DNA of 34,937 nt. Origin: Bacteroidota bacterium. Its GTDB lineage: Bacteria > Bacteroidota > Rhodothermia > Rhodothermales > UBA10348. The notes beneath the pieces were generated by a model. It was not told the origin of the DNA and made no database searches. It saw only the letters and a program-made list of their open reading frames with translations. The translations under genes were made by a program, and so were the position numbers. Location: contig JAJCYQ010000032.1 in assembly GCA_029262835.1 (NCBI GenBank), positions 1 through 34,937 on the forward strand, written 5' to 3'. Positions 8,295 to 17,452 of the stretch are shown here, one piece after another; position 1 is the stretch's first letter, and each line of letters starts with the position of its first letter.

Positions 8295-8343
8295 ACGGGA
8301 ATCAGTATTGAGTGAAGCGGGGAATATAGGGCTTCATGCATCG

Positions 8344-8351
8344 TATCTTTG
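8344..8351 (+). promoter_or_regulatory. candidate -7 box TATCTTTG for pcrA, near-leaderless
   Basis: TATCTTTG is a perfect match to the Bacteroidota -7 consensus and lies only 4 bases before the pcrA ATG at 8356. If the usual spacing holds, transcription starts at about 8355, so the mRNA would be leaderless or nearly so. Confidence 0.5.
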
Positions 8352-8355
8352 CTCC

Positions 8356-10674
8356 ATGCATGAATCGACACCTCCGCCCCAGTACCTTGCCGACGCCGAA
8401 ACCATTCTGGCCGGCCTGAATCCATCCCAGCAGGAAGCGGCCCGCCGTACGAAGGGTCCCGTGCTCATCATAGCCGGACCCGGCTCTGGAAAGACGCGCA
8501 CGCTCACCCACCGCATTGCCTACCTGATGGCGACCGGTGAGGCGGAGCCGTGGCATATCCTGGCCATCACCTTTACCAACAAAGCGGCGCGCGAAATGCG
8601 CGAGCGGGTCATGGATCTGGTGGGGCACGAGCGCGGAAAAGGCATGGCCATTGGCACGTTCCACTCCATGTTTGCGCGCGTCATGCGGCGCGATGGCGAG
8701 CGAATCGGGTACTCCTCAGACTTTTCCATCTACGACACTGACGACGCACAGCGCGTGCTGCGCGACCTCATGTCGCGGTTCGGTATTGACCCGAAACAGG
8801 TCAAGCCCCGCTCCGTGCAGCACATGATTTCGAGCGCGAAGAACCGGATGCTCTCCCCCGCCGCCTTCGAACGCGAGGCCTCATCGCCGCTCCAGCTCAA
8901 AGCGGCCGAGCTCTACGGTCCCTACCAGGAAGAGCTGCGAAGCGCCAATGCACTGGATTTCGACGACCTGCTGCTCAAACCCATCCAGCTCTTCGAGCAG
9001 CACGCCGACGTGCTCGAGAAATACCAGCGCCGCTGGAAATACATCCACGTAGATGAGTACCAGGACACCAACAAGGCCCAGTACCGCCTGGCCCACATGC
9101 TTTCGCAGGCGCATGGCAACCTGTGCGTCGTGGGCGACGATGCGCAGAGCATTTACGCATTCCGCGGCGCCGACATCTCGAACATCCTGTCCTTCCAGCA
9201 GGACAACCCCGATGCCGACACCGTCCGCCTCGAGCAGAACTACCGCTCCACGCAGAAAATCGTGCAGCTCGCCGATTCCATTATCCGCAACAATACGCGC
9301 CAGCTCGAGAAGAAGCTCTGGACCGAGAATGCGGAAGGGGACCCGATCATCCTTATGGAATCGCTCTCGGAGCGCGACGAAGCCCAGAAAGTCGAGCGCC
9401 GTATTCGCGACGTGCAGGTCCGTCTCGGGCTGCTGTACCGCGATTTTGCCGTCCTCTACCGCACGAACGCCCAGAGCCGCTCCCTGGAAGATGCCCTCCG
9501 GCGCGGCAACATCCCCTACCGCGTGGTCGGCGGCGTGAGCTTCTACCAGCGCCAGGAAATCAAGGATGCTCTTGCCTACCTGAAGCTGCTGGTCAACCCG
9601 AACGACGTTGCCAGCCTGCGCCGCATCATAAACAAGCCGACACGCGGCATCGGCGACAAAACACAGTCCATCCTGTTCGAATACGCCGCCCGTGAGGGCC
9701 TTTCCGCGTGGGATGCGCTCGAGCGCGTCGAATTCACCGGCCTGCCGGGTCGTGCCGCCAAGTCGGTTGCCACGTTCCGGGACCTCATTGCGTCGTATCG
9801 CAACAAAGTAGACGCCGAGCCGGCCGATGTCGTCGCCAAGGGGCTCATCCAGGCATCGGGACTGCTCGAAGAGCTCAGGCGGGACAACACGCCCGAGAAT
9901 CTGATGCGGTGGGAGAACATCCAGGAGCTGCTCAACGCCATTGCCGAGTTTTCGGAGTCCCAGGGCGAGGAAGGTACGCTGGGCGCTTTCATGCAGGAGG
10001 TGTCGCTGCTCACCGACGCCGATCAGTCAAACGACAGCGACAATCGCGTCACACTCATGACGCTCCACGCGTCGAAGGGGCTGGAATTTCCGACCGTCTT
10101 CCTGACGGGGCTCGAGGACGGGCTGTTTCCGCTCCAGATGGCCACCGAGGACCCCGATGAACTGGAGGAAGAACGCCGCCTGTTCTACGTCGGCTCCACG
10201 CGCGCCGAGAAACTGCTCTTCCTGTCCTTTGCACGCAGCCGCTACCGCTATGGCGACCAGCAGCCTGCCATCCGGTCCCGTTTCCTGGACGAAATCGATG
10301 CAAGCGTCGTGCGCACCGAATCGGGCCAGTCCTTCGATCCCGACGGCAACCGGTTCCGCAGCGCCCCATCGGAGAACACCTACGAGACGCTCGATCCCCA
10401 TTATTACCGGCGTAACCTGCGCGACGACGTCGCCGCGCCTTCGGCCAGAAAACCTCCGCAGAAGAAACCGGCGTCCGGACGGCGCGTGGTCTACGAAGCG
10501 GAGGAATCGGCCGTGATCGCGCCCGGCATGCGTGTCGAGCACCAGCACTTTGGCGAAGGCAAGGTCCTCGCGCTCGAAGGCAACGGCCCGCAGGCCAAAG
10601 CCACCGTCTACTTCGACGAAGTGGGGCAGAAAAAACTCATCCTCCGGTTCGCGCGTTTGCAGCGCGTGGAGTAG
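8356..10674 (+). CDS. pcrA: ATP-dependent DNA helicase PcrA/UvrD (superfamily 1A)
   Basis: This is a 772-residue 3'-5' helicase for nucleotide-excision and mismatch repair and for clearing RecA or stalled polymerase. Motifs in order: Walker A AGPGSGKT from residue 40, Ia TFTNKAAREM, II DEYQDTN, III VGDDAQSIYAFRGA, IV LEQNYRST, V TLHASKGLEF, VI RLFYVGSTRAEK. The C-terminal about 55 residues (GMRVEHQHFGEGKVLALEG) are the Tudor-like domain that binds RNA polymerase in PcrA. The start at 8356 is chosen because the frame upstream runs through the promoter and into nupC on the other strand; homologues begin close to LNPSQQEA. The gene is intact. Confidence 0.95.
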   Translation: MHESTPPPQYLADAETILAGLNPSQQEAARRTKGPVLIIAGPGSGKTRTLTHRIAYLMATGEAEPWHILAITFTNKAAREMRERVMDLVGHERGKGMAIGTFHSMFARVMRRDGERIGYSSDFSIYDTDDAQRVLRDLMSRFGIDPKQVKPRSVQHMISSAKNRMLSPAAFEREASSPLQLKAAELYGPYQEELRSANALDFDDLLLKPIQLFEQHADVLEKYQRRWKYIHVDEYQDTNKAQYRLAHMLSQAHGNLCVVGDDAQSIYAFRGADISNILSFQQDNPDADTVRLEQNYRSTQKIVQLADSIIRNNTRQLEKKLWTENAEGDPIILMESLSERDEAQKVERRIRDVQVRLGLLYRDFAVLYRTNAQSRSLEDALRRGNIPYRVVGGVSFYQRQEIKDALAYLKLLVNPNDVASLRRIINKPTRGIGDKTQSILFEYAAREGLSAWDALERVEFTGLPGRAAKSVATFRDLIASYRNKVDAEPADVVAKGLIQASGLLEELRRDNTPENLMRWENIQELLNAIAEFSESQGEEGTLGAFMQEVSLLTDADQSNDSDNRVTLMTLHASKGLEFPTVFLTGLEDGLFPLQMATEDPDELEEERRLFYVGSTRAEKLLFLSFARSRYRYGDQQPAIRSRFLDEIDASVVRTESGQSFDPDGNRFRSAPSENTYETLDPHYYRRNLRDDVAAPSARKPPQKKPASGRRVVYEAEESAVIAPGMRVEHQHFGEGKVLALEGNGPQAKATVYFDEVGQKKLILRFARLQRVE

Positions 10675-10735
10675 CCCGCGCCCGTGGCGCATCCAGCCAC
10701 GCATACCCATCTTTCGTGCCAAACCTCGCCCTCCC

Positions 10736-11803
10736 ATGATGATTCAACGACGCTCTGCCTTGAAGCACAATGCAGCCACGCGACTGCTGACAATGACCAT
10801 GCTGCTGGCCGGTAGCATGCTGCTCGGCGCCTGTTCGTCAGATGAGCGTACGCGCCTTGTCGTCTACTCGCCGCACGGCAAGGAAATGCTGACAGACGCC
10901 GAGAAGGCGTTCGAAGCCCGCTACCCGGAAGTCAACGTGCAGTGGATTGATATGGGCGGGCAGGATGCCTACGACCGCGTGCGCACGGAGACCGCCAACC
11001 CGACAGCCAGTATCTGGTGGGGCGGCGACGGGCCCACGTTCGACCGCGCGGCGCGGGAAGGCCTGCTGGCGCCATACGCGCCGTCCTGGGCCAACGCCGT
11101 GCCGGCAAGCGCCCGGCACGCGGACGACTACTGGTACACGACGTTTTTGACCCCCGAGGTGCTGCTCTTCAACAGCCGGACCGTAACCGATCCGCCCGAG
11201 GACTGGGATGACCTGCTCGAGCCCGAGTGGCGGGACCGGATCATCGTCCGGTATCCGCTTGCCAGCTCCACCATGCGGACCATCTGGGGCGCGCTCATCA
11301 TGCGGCAGCCCACGGTTGAAGACGGGTACGCATGGCTCGCCCGCCTCGACATGAATACAAAGACCTACACGGCCGATCCCACGCAGCTCTATCTCAAAAT
11401 TGCCCGCGAGGAGGGCGATGTCACGCTCTGGAACATGCCCGACTCGTACATCCAGGCAGAAACGAACGGGTATCCCTTTGAATTCGTGGTTCCGGCGAGC
11501 GGTACGCCCGTCCTGAACGATGCCATCGCGATCGTGGCCGGGGCCCCACAGCCGGAGTGGGCGCGCCGCTTCTACGAGTTCGTGACGTCCGATTCGGCCA
11601 TCGTCGACCAGGCGCAGCGCTTCTGGCGCATTCCAGCCCGCACCGACATCGATGCCGAGCGGCTTCCGGCCTGGATGCGCGCCTCCGAAATCACGCCCAT
11701 GGAGGTAGACTGGGACCGCCTCGCCACCGAAGGTCCCGCCTGGATGCAGTACTGGGACGAGAACATCAAGGGACGGGGAGCTGCGTATCTGGAAGCGCGC
11801 TGA
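10736..11803 (+). CDS. ABC-type (iron-like) substrate-binding lipoprotein, orphan
   Basis: This is a 355-residue lipoprotein with signal peptide and lipobox (MLLGAC). The mature part begins RLVVYSPHGKEMLTDAEKAFEARYP, the start of the extracellular solute-binding fold of the FutA/AfuA/spermidine class, with typical segments such as IWWGGDGPTF and LNDAIAIVAGAPQPE. Substrates in this class are ferric iron, phosphonates, polyamines or other small molecules, and the ligand is not determined here. No permease or ATPase gene lies beside it, so it either serves a transporter encoded elsewhere or acts as a sensor. Starts at 10736 or 10739 (adjacent ATGs) are both possible. The 3' end overlaps the convergent dusB by 38 bases. 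Confidence 0.85.
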   Translation: MMIQRRSALKHNAATRLLTMTMLLAGSMLLGACSSDERTRLVVYSPHGKEMLTDAEKAFEARYPEVNVQWIDMGGQDAYDRVRTETANPTASIWWGGDGPTFDRAAREGLLAPYAPSWANAVPASARHADDYWYTTFLTPEVLLFNSRTVTDPPEDWDDLLEPEWRDRIIVRYPLASSTMRTIWGALIMRQPTVEDGYAWLARLDMNTKTYTADPTQLYLKIAREEGDVTLWNMPDSYIQAETNGYPFEFVVPASGTPVLNDAIAIVAGAPQPEWARRFYEFVTSDSAIVDQAQRFWRIPARTDIDAERLPAWMRASEITPMEVDWDRLATEGPAWMQYWDENIKGRGAAYLEAR

Positions 11804-12872
11804 CGTACGCTTCTTCTTTCCGAGCACGGGTCGGGCGCGGAAGACGCGCCGTAACCGTTGCCGCCCGAACGGCCGCCCCGGAAGGCACCTGCACGTTGGC
11901 GTCATCCTCCCGGAAATTGAGCAGCAGTTCCACTACATCGTCGAGCCCTTCGCGCTCCATGATCAGACTGCGCAGGCGGCTCGCGCCCCGGAAACCCTTG
12001 AAATAGCCGCCGTACATGCGCCGCATTTCAAGCACGCCCTTGCGCTCACCGAGCCATTCGCACTTGAGGGCCAGGTGCTCGGCCACCACGTGAATGCGCT
12101 CTTCCCAGGTGGGGCGCGGGGGGACTTCGCCGGTCTCCCGAAATATTTTCGTATCGCGGAAAATCCACGGGTTGCCGATGGCCCCGCGCCCCACCATCAC
12201 GGCATCGACACCCGTCTCGTCGAACATGGCCTCAATGCGCTCCGGACTTGTCGCGTCTCCGTTTCCGATGAGCGGAATGGAAATCCCCGATTCCTCGCGA
12301 ATGCGGCGCAGCCAGGACCAGCGCGCCTCCCCCTTGTACATCTGTGACCGGGTGCGCGCATGCACCGCCAGCGCCTTGACGCCCGTTTCCTCGAGCATCC
12401 GAGCCACGTCGAGTATTTTGATACTCGCATCGTCCCAGCCCAGCCGCGTCTTGACCGTTACGGGAGACGCTGATTCCTCCACGACCGCTGCCGTGATCTG
12501 CTGCATTTTGGGAATATTGCGAAGAATGCCCGCGCCGCCATCCTTGCAGACCACCTTCTTGACAGGGCAGCCGAAGTTGATATCCACGATGTCTGGCCGC
12601 GCCGTGTTGACCACGCGCGTTGCCTCACGCACCTGATCCACGTCACCCCCGAAAATCTGGATGGCAACGGGGCGCTCCTCCTCATAGATGTCGAGCTTCA
12701 TCTCCGACCCCTCGGCGCCATAGGCCAACCCACCCGACGAAATAAACTCGGTGTAGAGCATGTCCGCCCCGAGCCGCTTGCAGATAAGCCGGAACGGCGG
12801 ATCGGACACATCTTCCATGGGTGCCAGGAAAACGGGCCGGTCGGGAAACGTTATGGGGCCTATCGTGAACAT
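11766..12872 (-). CDS. dusB: tRNA-dihydrouridine synthase, DusB type
   Basis: This is a 368-residue FMN enzyme that reduces uridine to dihydrouridine in tRNA D-loops. The N-terminal TIM barrel contains LAPMEDVSDPPFR, DINFGCPVKKVV with the presumed catalytic Cys102, VKTRLGWD, AVHARTRSQMYKG and NGDATSPERIEAMFDETG followed by GRGAIGNPWIF. The C-terminal helical domain (about 255-320) binds tRNA. The last about 40 residues are a low-complexity tail beyond the usual end, and that tail overlaps the end of the convergent lipoprotein gene. It is divergent from the small PLDc_N-like gene across 158 bases. Confidence 0.92.
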   Translation of the reverse strand: MFTIGPITFPDRPVFLAPMEDVSDPPFRLICKRLGADMLYTEFISSGGLAYGAEGSEMKLDIYEEERPVAIQIFGGDVDQVREATRVVNTARPDIVDINFGCPVKKVVCKDGGAGILRNIPKMQQITAAVVEESASPVTVKTRLGWDDASIKILDVARMLEETGVKALAVHARTRSQMYKGEARWSWLRRIREESGISIPLIGNGDATSPERIEAMFDETGVDAVMVGRGAIGNPWIFRDTKIFRETGEVPPRPTWEERIHVVAEHLALKCEWLGERKGVLEMRRMYGGYFKGFRGASRLRSLIMEREGLDDVVELLLNFREDDANVQVPSGAAVRAATVTARLPRPTRARKEEAYVSALPDTQLPVP

Positions 12873-12966
12873 GCGGGCGAAACGAGGGGCCTGGCCCCAC
12901 AGTTCCGCGCGCGCTCTCGGCTGACGCGCGTCCGGCCGGGCCTGCGCAACAAAATGGTGGTGCTGC

Positions 12967-12976
12967 GTCGTATGTT
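12967..12976 (+). promoter_or_regulatory. possible -7 box CGTATGTTGG
   Basis: TATGTTGG, preceded by CG as in the boxes before fabI and pcrA, fits TAnnTTTG with one mismatch and lies about 55 bases before the ATG at 13031. It could drive the small membrane protein gene and the coupled phosphodiesterase and methyltransferase genes. No -33 element is convincing. Confidence 0.3.
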
Positions 12977-13030
12977 GGAAAGGCGCTCACCCGACTGGCG
13001 CCGCCACGGACCCACAAACATCAGACTGTC

Positions 13031-13291
13031 ATGCGCAAACTCCTTCCGGCCCTACTGACTGTCCCCGCTCTTCTTCTGCTCGCCGGGTGCGGCGGCCCCA
13101 CGCTCATTGACTACGCCCAGCACTGGTGGGGGCTCGGTATCTGCGGCACCATCGTCCTGATCATGGACGTGATTGCCATCATCGAAATCTCGGGCAGCGA
13201 TCGCACGTTCGGCGGTAAAGTCCTCTGGGTCCTCCTGCTCATCTTCTTCCCCGTCGGCGGCCTGCTCATCTACTATTTCTTTGGTCGATGA
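13031..13291 (+). CDS. small membrane lipoprotein with PLDc_N-like domain
   Basis: This is an 86-residue protein. A lipobox signal (LLLAGC, Cys at about 20) is followed by two hydrophobic segments (about 34-52 and 65-84) separated by a short polar loop with GSDRTFGGKVLWVLL. This pattern, a small two-helix unit ending in PVGGLLIYYFFGR, is that of the phospholipase-D N-terminal (PLDc_N) domain, often found alone as a tiny membrane protein. A PLDc_N unit carrying its own lipobox is odd, and the Cys may simply sit within a signal anchor. Its stop overlaps the next start (ATGA), so it is translationally coupled to the phosphodiesterase gene. Function unknown. Confidence 0.75.
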   Translation: MRKLLPALLTVPALLLLAGCGGPTLIDYAQHWWGLGICGTIVLIMDVIAIIEISGSDRTFGGKVLWVLLLIFFPVGGLLIYYFFGR

Positions 13292-14658
13292 TCCAACCTG
13301 CGCGTTTTGACCGAAGCCGCTTCAGCACGTTTCCAACGCTCGAAACCGTGGCGGCGCGTTCTCTGCTGTCACGTTTTATGGTGCTCGGGCTTATGCTCGC
13401 CGGGCTCGCCGCGTGCGCCGAGCCCGATGCGCCGTCCCGTAGCGCTGACGTCGATCCGGGCGCGTACGAAGGCACGGTCATCCTCGTCTCGACCGATGGC
13501 GCGCATCCGTCCTACCTTGAGCGCGTCCCGACACCCGCACTCGACCGGCTCGCCGCCGAAGGCGTGTCGGCGCCCCGCGGTATGATTCCGGTTTTTCCGA
13601 CGAAAACCTTCCCGAACCACTACTCCATCGTGACGGGCCTGTATCCGGCGGGGCATGGCATCGTGGGCAACAGCATGTTCGATCCCCGGCTGGGCGAGCG
13701 CTTCAGTATCCGCTCGCGCGAAGCCATCGAGAACCCGGCCTGGTGGATCGGCGAGCCCATCTGGGCGACGGCCGAGAGGCAGGGCATCCGTACCGCCACC
13801 TTCTTCTGGGTCGGATCGGAAACCCCGTGGAACGGCACGCGGCCGAGCTACTGGCACACCTTTGACGGATCCATCCCGAACACGGACCGCGTCCAGGCGG
13901 CCCTCGACTGGCTGGATCTGCCGCAGTCCGAGCGCCCACGGTTCATTTCGCTCTACTTTTCGCACGTGGACGATGCAGGGCACCGCGCCGGCCCGAACGC
14001 TGAAATCGTGGACACGGCCATGGTGGAGATGGATGCGCTCATGGCGCAGCTCCTCGATGGCCTCTCCGAGCGCGGCATTCTTGACGCGGTAAACATCCTG
14101 TGGGTGTCGGACCACGGTATGGCTGAGCTTGACACGGAACGGTTTATTTTTCTGGATGACTACATTGATCTGGACGACGTTTTTGTCGTTGAATCAGGCG
14201 CGAATGTGGCCATCAATGCGCGGGCTGGCAAGCTGGATGCCGTGTATGATGCGCTCCGAGATGCCCACCCCGAGCTCACCATCTGGAAGAAAGAAGACGT
14301 GCCCGAGCGGTTTCACTTCGACCTGGACCGGGCGGGCAGCCACCGGATTACCGATCTTGTGGGGCTCGTCTCGGACGGATGGTTTCTGCGCGCGTCCCGG
14401 GAAGGGTTCAACCCGGCGCGCGATCCCGGCGGCACGCACGGCTACGACAATCAACTCGCGTCCATGCGCGCGGTTTTTGCGGCCCGCGGACCCGCTTTTC
14501 GCCCTGGAACGGTGCTGGAGCCCTTTGAAGGTGTACATTTGTACACCTTGATGGCGCATATCCTGGGTGTGGAACCGGCTCCGAACGACGGCAGTCTGGA
14601 TGTGCTCCAGCCGGCGCTCGCGCCCCGGCCTTCTCACACGACCAGCCCTGATTCATGA
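13288..14658 (+). CDS. exported NPP/alkaline-phosphatase-superfamily phosphodiesterase
   Basis: This is a 456-residue lipoprotein-type exported enzyme (hydrophobic stretch with LAAC, Cys43) of the type I phosphodiesterase/nucleotide pyrophosphatase family. Metal and nucleophile motifs are intact: VSTDGAHP (first metal Asp), FPTKTFPNHYS at 103-113 with the Thr nucleophile, HVDDAGHRAGP, SDHGM and GTHGYDN. Members hydrolyse phosphodiester or pyrophosphate bonds of nucleotides or lipids outside the cytoplasm. The unusual STDGAHP replaces the common S(F/V)DG(F/M) pattern. The ATG at 13288 gives a long N-terminus; ATG 13378 is too close to the lipobox to be likely. It is coupled at both ends by ATGA overlaps. 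Confidence 0.88.
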   Translation: MIQPARFDRSRFSTFPTLETVAARSLLSRFMVLGLMLAGLAACAEPDAPSRSADVDPGAYEGTVILVSTDGAHPSYLERVPTPALDRLAAEGVSAPRGMIPVFPTKTFPNHYSIVTGLYPAGHGIVGNSMFDPRLGERFSIRSREAIENPAWWIGEPIWATAERQGIRTATFFWVGSETPWNGTRPSYWHTFDGSIPNTDRVQAALDWLDLPQSERPRFISLYFSHVDDAGHRAGPNAEIVDTAMVEMDALMAQLLDGLSERGILDAVNILWVSDHGMAELDTERFIFLDDYIDLDDVFVVESGANVAINARAGKLDAVYDALRDAHPELTIWKKEDVPERFHFDLDRAGSHRITDLVGLVSDGWFLRASREGFNPARDPGGTHGYDNQLASMRAVFAARGPAFRPGTVLEPFEGVHLYTLMAHILGVEPAPNDGSLDVLQPALAPRPSHTTSPDS

Positions 14659-15797
14659 CGTTTCAATACCAGGAATTCGGCCGATATTTCGCCCAGGTCG
14701 CGCATCCCATCGAAGCTCTCGGAGCGGCCGAGCTGGAAGAACTCGGCGCGACGAATGTCGAGCCCGCGTACAGGGGCGTCTACTTTGATGCGACGCCGGA
14801 GGTGCTCTATGGCGTCGTATTTGGAACGCGCATTGCTACGCGCATCCTGGCGCCTCTCATGACCTTCGACTGCCACTCGGACAACTACCTCTACAAACGG
14901 GTCAGCGAAATTGACTGGGTGAGTCTTCTCGGACCCGAGCGCACATTTGCCGTCTTCGCATCGCTCGCCAACAGCTGGCTTTCGCACACCCAGTACGCTT
15001 CGCTCCGCGTGAAGGATGCCATTGTCGACACCATCCGTGCGGCCACGGGCGACCGTCCCGACATTGATCGGCGCGAGCCGGACCTCTGGATCAACCTGCA
15101 CGTCGAGAACAATCGGGCGACGCTGAGCCTCGATGCGTCCGGTGGATCGCTCCACCGCCGCGGCTACCGCACGGAGAGCGTCGAGGCCCCGCTGCAGGAA
15201 ACGGTTGCCGCCACACTCATCCGCCTCGCCGAGTGGAACGGCGAGCGGCCGCTTATTGACCCCATGTGCGGATCGGGCACGCTGCTCGCGGAGGCGTGGC
15301 TCGTAGCTGCTGGCGCTCCGGCCGGTCTCCTGCAGAAATCGTTCGGCTTCGAGCAGTTTCCGGACTTTGACGCATGGACATGGGCCAGCGTCCGGGCCGC
15401 CCGCATGGACGCTATGAAACCAGTCCCTGTGGGGCTCATTCGTGGCTACGACATCTCTGGGCAGGCCGTAGAAGCAGCCCGGAAGAATCTCGCCAAACTT
15501 CCTGGCGCGGAAACCGTGGGCCTCGACGTCGCGGATTTCCGCACGATAGGCCCCATCTCGGACAGCACCATCATCTGCAATCCACCGTACGGGCGCCGTA
15601 TAGGGGGCGGCATGCCCATCGAAGCCTTCTACAAGGCCTTCGGCGACTTCCTCAAGCAGGAATGCACCGGCAGCACGGCTTATATATACGTCGGCAAGCC
15701 TGAACTGCTCAAAAGCGTCGGCCTGCGCACCTCCTTCCGGAAGGAGGTCGTCAACGGCGCCCTCGAAGGCCGCCTGGCGCGCTACGATCTGTATTGA
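14655..15797 (+). CDS. THUMP-domain class I RNA methyltransferase (RlmL/YpsC-like)
   Basis: This is a 380-residue S-adenosylmethionine-dependent N2-guanine methyltransferase related to the N-terminal half of RlmL (23S rRNA m2G2445) and to Bacillus YpsC. An N-terminal ferredoxin-like region and a THUMP domain (about 10-160) precede the Rossmann methyltransferase domain, with SAM motif DPMCGSGT at 202-209, acidic motif GYDISGQAVEAAR, and catalytic NPPYG at 309-313. The second methyltransferase half of Proteobacterial RlmL is absent, as is usual outside that group. It starts inside the end of the phosphodiesterase gene (ATGA). Confidence 0.88.
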   Translation: MTFQYQEFGRYFAQVAHPIEALGAAELEELGATNVEPAYRGVYFDATPEVLYGVVFGTRIATRILAPLMTFDCHSDNYLYKRVSEIDWVSLLGPERTFAVFASLANSWLSHTQYASLRVKDAIVDTIRAATGDRPDIDRREPDLWINLHVENNRATLSLDASGGSLHRRGYRTESVEAPLQETVAATLIRLAEWNGERPLIDPMCGSGTLLAEAWLVAAGAPAGLLQKSFGFEQFPDFDAWTWASVRAARMDAMKPVPVGLIRGYDISGQAVEAARKNLAKLPGAETVGLDVADFRTIGPISDSTIICNPPYGRRIGGGMPIEAFYKAFGDFLKQECTGSTAYIYVGKPELLKSVGLRTSFRKEVVNGALEGRLARYDLY

Positions 15798-15916
15798 CGC
15801 GATCTGGGACGGACGGCACACCCGTGGGACGGGCCGTGCATCCTGGCGCCTTCCTTCCCGTAGCACAGCCCGTCCACGAGCCCGATTAGTACTATTACCC
15901 AGCCACGAATATCACC

Positions 15917-16519
15917 ATGTCCATACGTTTTCTGAACCGCTCGGCCGCTGGTTTGGCCGCCCTCGCCGTTGTTCTTCTCGCCATACTGGTGGTCTTGCCA
16001 GCACCATCGTCGGCGCAGGCCGGCGGCACACAGGCCGGCAGCGCGCAGACCGCACCTCCCGCCGCCGACCCCGCCGATGTGGAGAGTGTCGATGCCATCA
16101 TTGCTGCGCTCTACGACGTCATCTCAGGGCCGAAAGGGGAGGCCCGCGACTGGGACCGGTTCCGCTCGCTCTTCCACCCGCAGGCCCAGCTCGCCGTGAC
16201 GGGTCGCAATCCGCAGACAGGTCAGGGCGGTGTTCGGTACATGAGCATTGAAGACTATATCACCGGTCCGGGACCCAACCTCGAAGCCAGTGGATTCTTT
16301 GAGCGCGAACTCCACCGCGTCACGGCACGCTTCGGAGATATTGTCCACGCCTTCAGCACGTACGACAGTCGCCGCAATGCCGACGACGCCGAACCCTTCG
16401 CACGCGGCATCAACAGCATCCAGCTACGCTACGACGGCTCGCGCTGGTACTACATCAACATCTTCTGGCAGGGCGAATCGCCCGCGTTTCCGATTCCAGC
16501 GAAGTATCTGGGCGGCTAA
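15917..16519 (+). CDS. secreted NTF2/SnoaL-like protein
   Basis: This is a 200-residue protein with a signal peptide ending PSSAQA and a short Ala/Gly/Pro/Gln-rich linker. The domain from about residue 58 (VDAIIAALYDVISGPKG, DWDRFRSLFHPQAQL, then YDGSRWYYINIFWQGE) has the order expected for an NTF2-like cone fold of the DUF4440/SnoaL type. Catalytic residues cannot be assigned. Such exported proteins are common in Bacteroidota and their ligand is unknown. It stands alone: 119 bases after the methyltransferase gene, with no gene or clear regulatory signal between, and convergent with the lipoprotein operon. Confidence 0.7.
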   Translation: MSIRFLNRSAAGLAALAVVLLAILVVLPAPSSAQAGGTQAGSAQTAPPAADPADVESVDAIIAALYDVISGPKGEARDWDRFRSLFHPQAQLAVTGRNPQTGQGGVRYMSIEDYITGPGPNLEASGFFERELHRVTARFGDIVHAFSTYDSRRNADDAEPFARGINSIQLRYDGSRWYYINIFWQGESPAFPIPAKYLGG

Positions 16520-16565
16520 AGATCACGTCAGAAACGCGAAAATATCCAGACGAGGCCGACGCATC

Positions 16566-17015
16566 TCATTCCTGTCGCGGGTTGACGATAACCACGCGAA
16601 GGGTATCTGCAAATGGAACCACCGCTTCATCTGGCAACCCAAATGACGGAAACAGCCAATAAACGAGCCGACCGGGCTCGGGCGTGTAGTTGTGCTGCAG
16701 AGATCCGTCACCTACAAACTCTGTGTATGGTAGCGGAAAGCTTTCCTTGAACTGGACAAACACTGAGCCGAGACTCAGCACCTCGAGCGTAAGCGCCGGC
16801 ACATCCAGAAACGCAGAAAACATCCGCTGATTGACACCTTCTACGCGGGAAAAATCGGACGGGCTGACGGGCACAAAATGCACCGAAAGTCCCGGCTCAC
16901 CATCGACCCCGTCCGGTCCCGAAGGACCTTCAGGGCCAGTTGGGCCTTCGCAGCCAAGAATAAATACCAGCACGAGGACATGCAGGAATCGACTGAACAG
17001 GTGGGATGTTTTCAT
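16566..17015 (-). CDS. lipoprotein with collagen-like stretch, paralogue 3
   Basis: This is a 149-residue lipoprotein with a lipobox ILGC, directly followed by a collagen-like run of Gly-X-Y units (GPTGPEGPSGPDGVDGEPG). The C-terminal about 110 residues form a beta-rich domain shared with the two upstream paralogues, with landmarks DVPALT, GSVFVQF, FPLP, YWLFPS and TLRVVIVNP. It overlaps the preceding gene by an ATGA. It is the last gene of a four-gene minus-strand operon headed by a secreted metalloprotease. A structural or adhesive surface role is a guess. Base composition is lower in GC than in the flanking genes. Confidence 0.75.
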   Translation of the reverse strand: MKTSHLFSRFLHVLVLVFILGCEGPTGPEGPSGPDGVDGEPGLSVHFVPVSPSDFSRVEGVNQRMFSAFLDVPALTLEVLSLGSVFVQFKESFPLPYTEFVGDGSLQHNYTPEPGRLVYWLFPSFGLPDEAVVPFADTLRVVIVNPRQE

Positions 17016-17452
17016 GGCGGAGATACGACGGTTACAATAAGTCGCCCTAAAAAGGGCCTTCGACTGACTATGTCGTCAGCAGGCTCGCTCCAGAACCCCC
17101 ATATGACAAGGGTGCCCACCGAATAGGTGTAGGTGAGTGACAGTGTAGCGTCTGACGTAAGCAGTATCTGCTGTCTGCCATCTGGCAACGGAAATGCCTC
17201 ATTGGTCACCACTTGAACAAATCCCGAATCAACGACGGACGTTGTAATTGCGGGAACATCCAATTCAATGTGCCATGTCTGGAATTCGTCATCATGGACC
17301 CACGCCAGTGGGTCGACAGACAGGCTGATTCTCTCCACAAATGGCGGCGCCGTGTCGATCCCATCACGTCCCGAAGGACCCTGGGGCCCAACTGGTCCAT
17401 CACAGGCAGCCACAAGTACAAAAAGCAGAAGAGCAGTTCTCTGAGCCATCAT
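17012..17452 (-). CDS. lipoprotein with collagen-like stretch, paralogue 2
   Basis: This is a 146-residue lipoprotein with signal peptide, lipobox VAAC and a short Gly-X-Y run (GPVGPQGPSGRDGID). The C-terminal domain is the most diverged of the three paralogues but keeps DVPAIT, a GFVQV strand, FPLP, a late W and a closing LIVTVVSPP strand in the same order. It overlaps both neighbours by four bases, so translation is coupled through the series. Function unknown. The arrangement suggests tandem duplication followed by divergence. Confidence 0.75.
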   Translation of the reverse strand: MMAQRTALLLFVLVAACDGPVGPQGPSGRDGIDTAPPFVERISLSVDPLAWVHDDEFQTWHIELDVPAITTSVVDSGFVQVVTNEAFPLPDGRQQILLTSDATLSLTYTYSVGTLVIWGFWSEPADDIVSRRPFLGRLIVTVVSPP

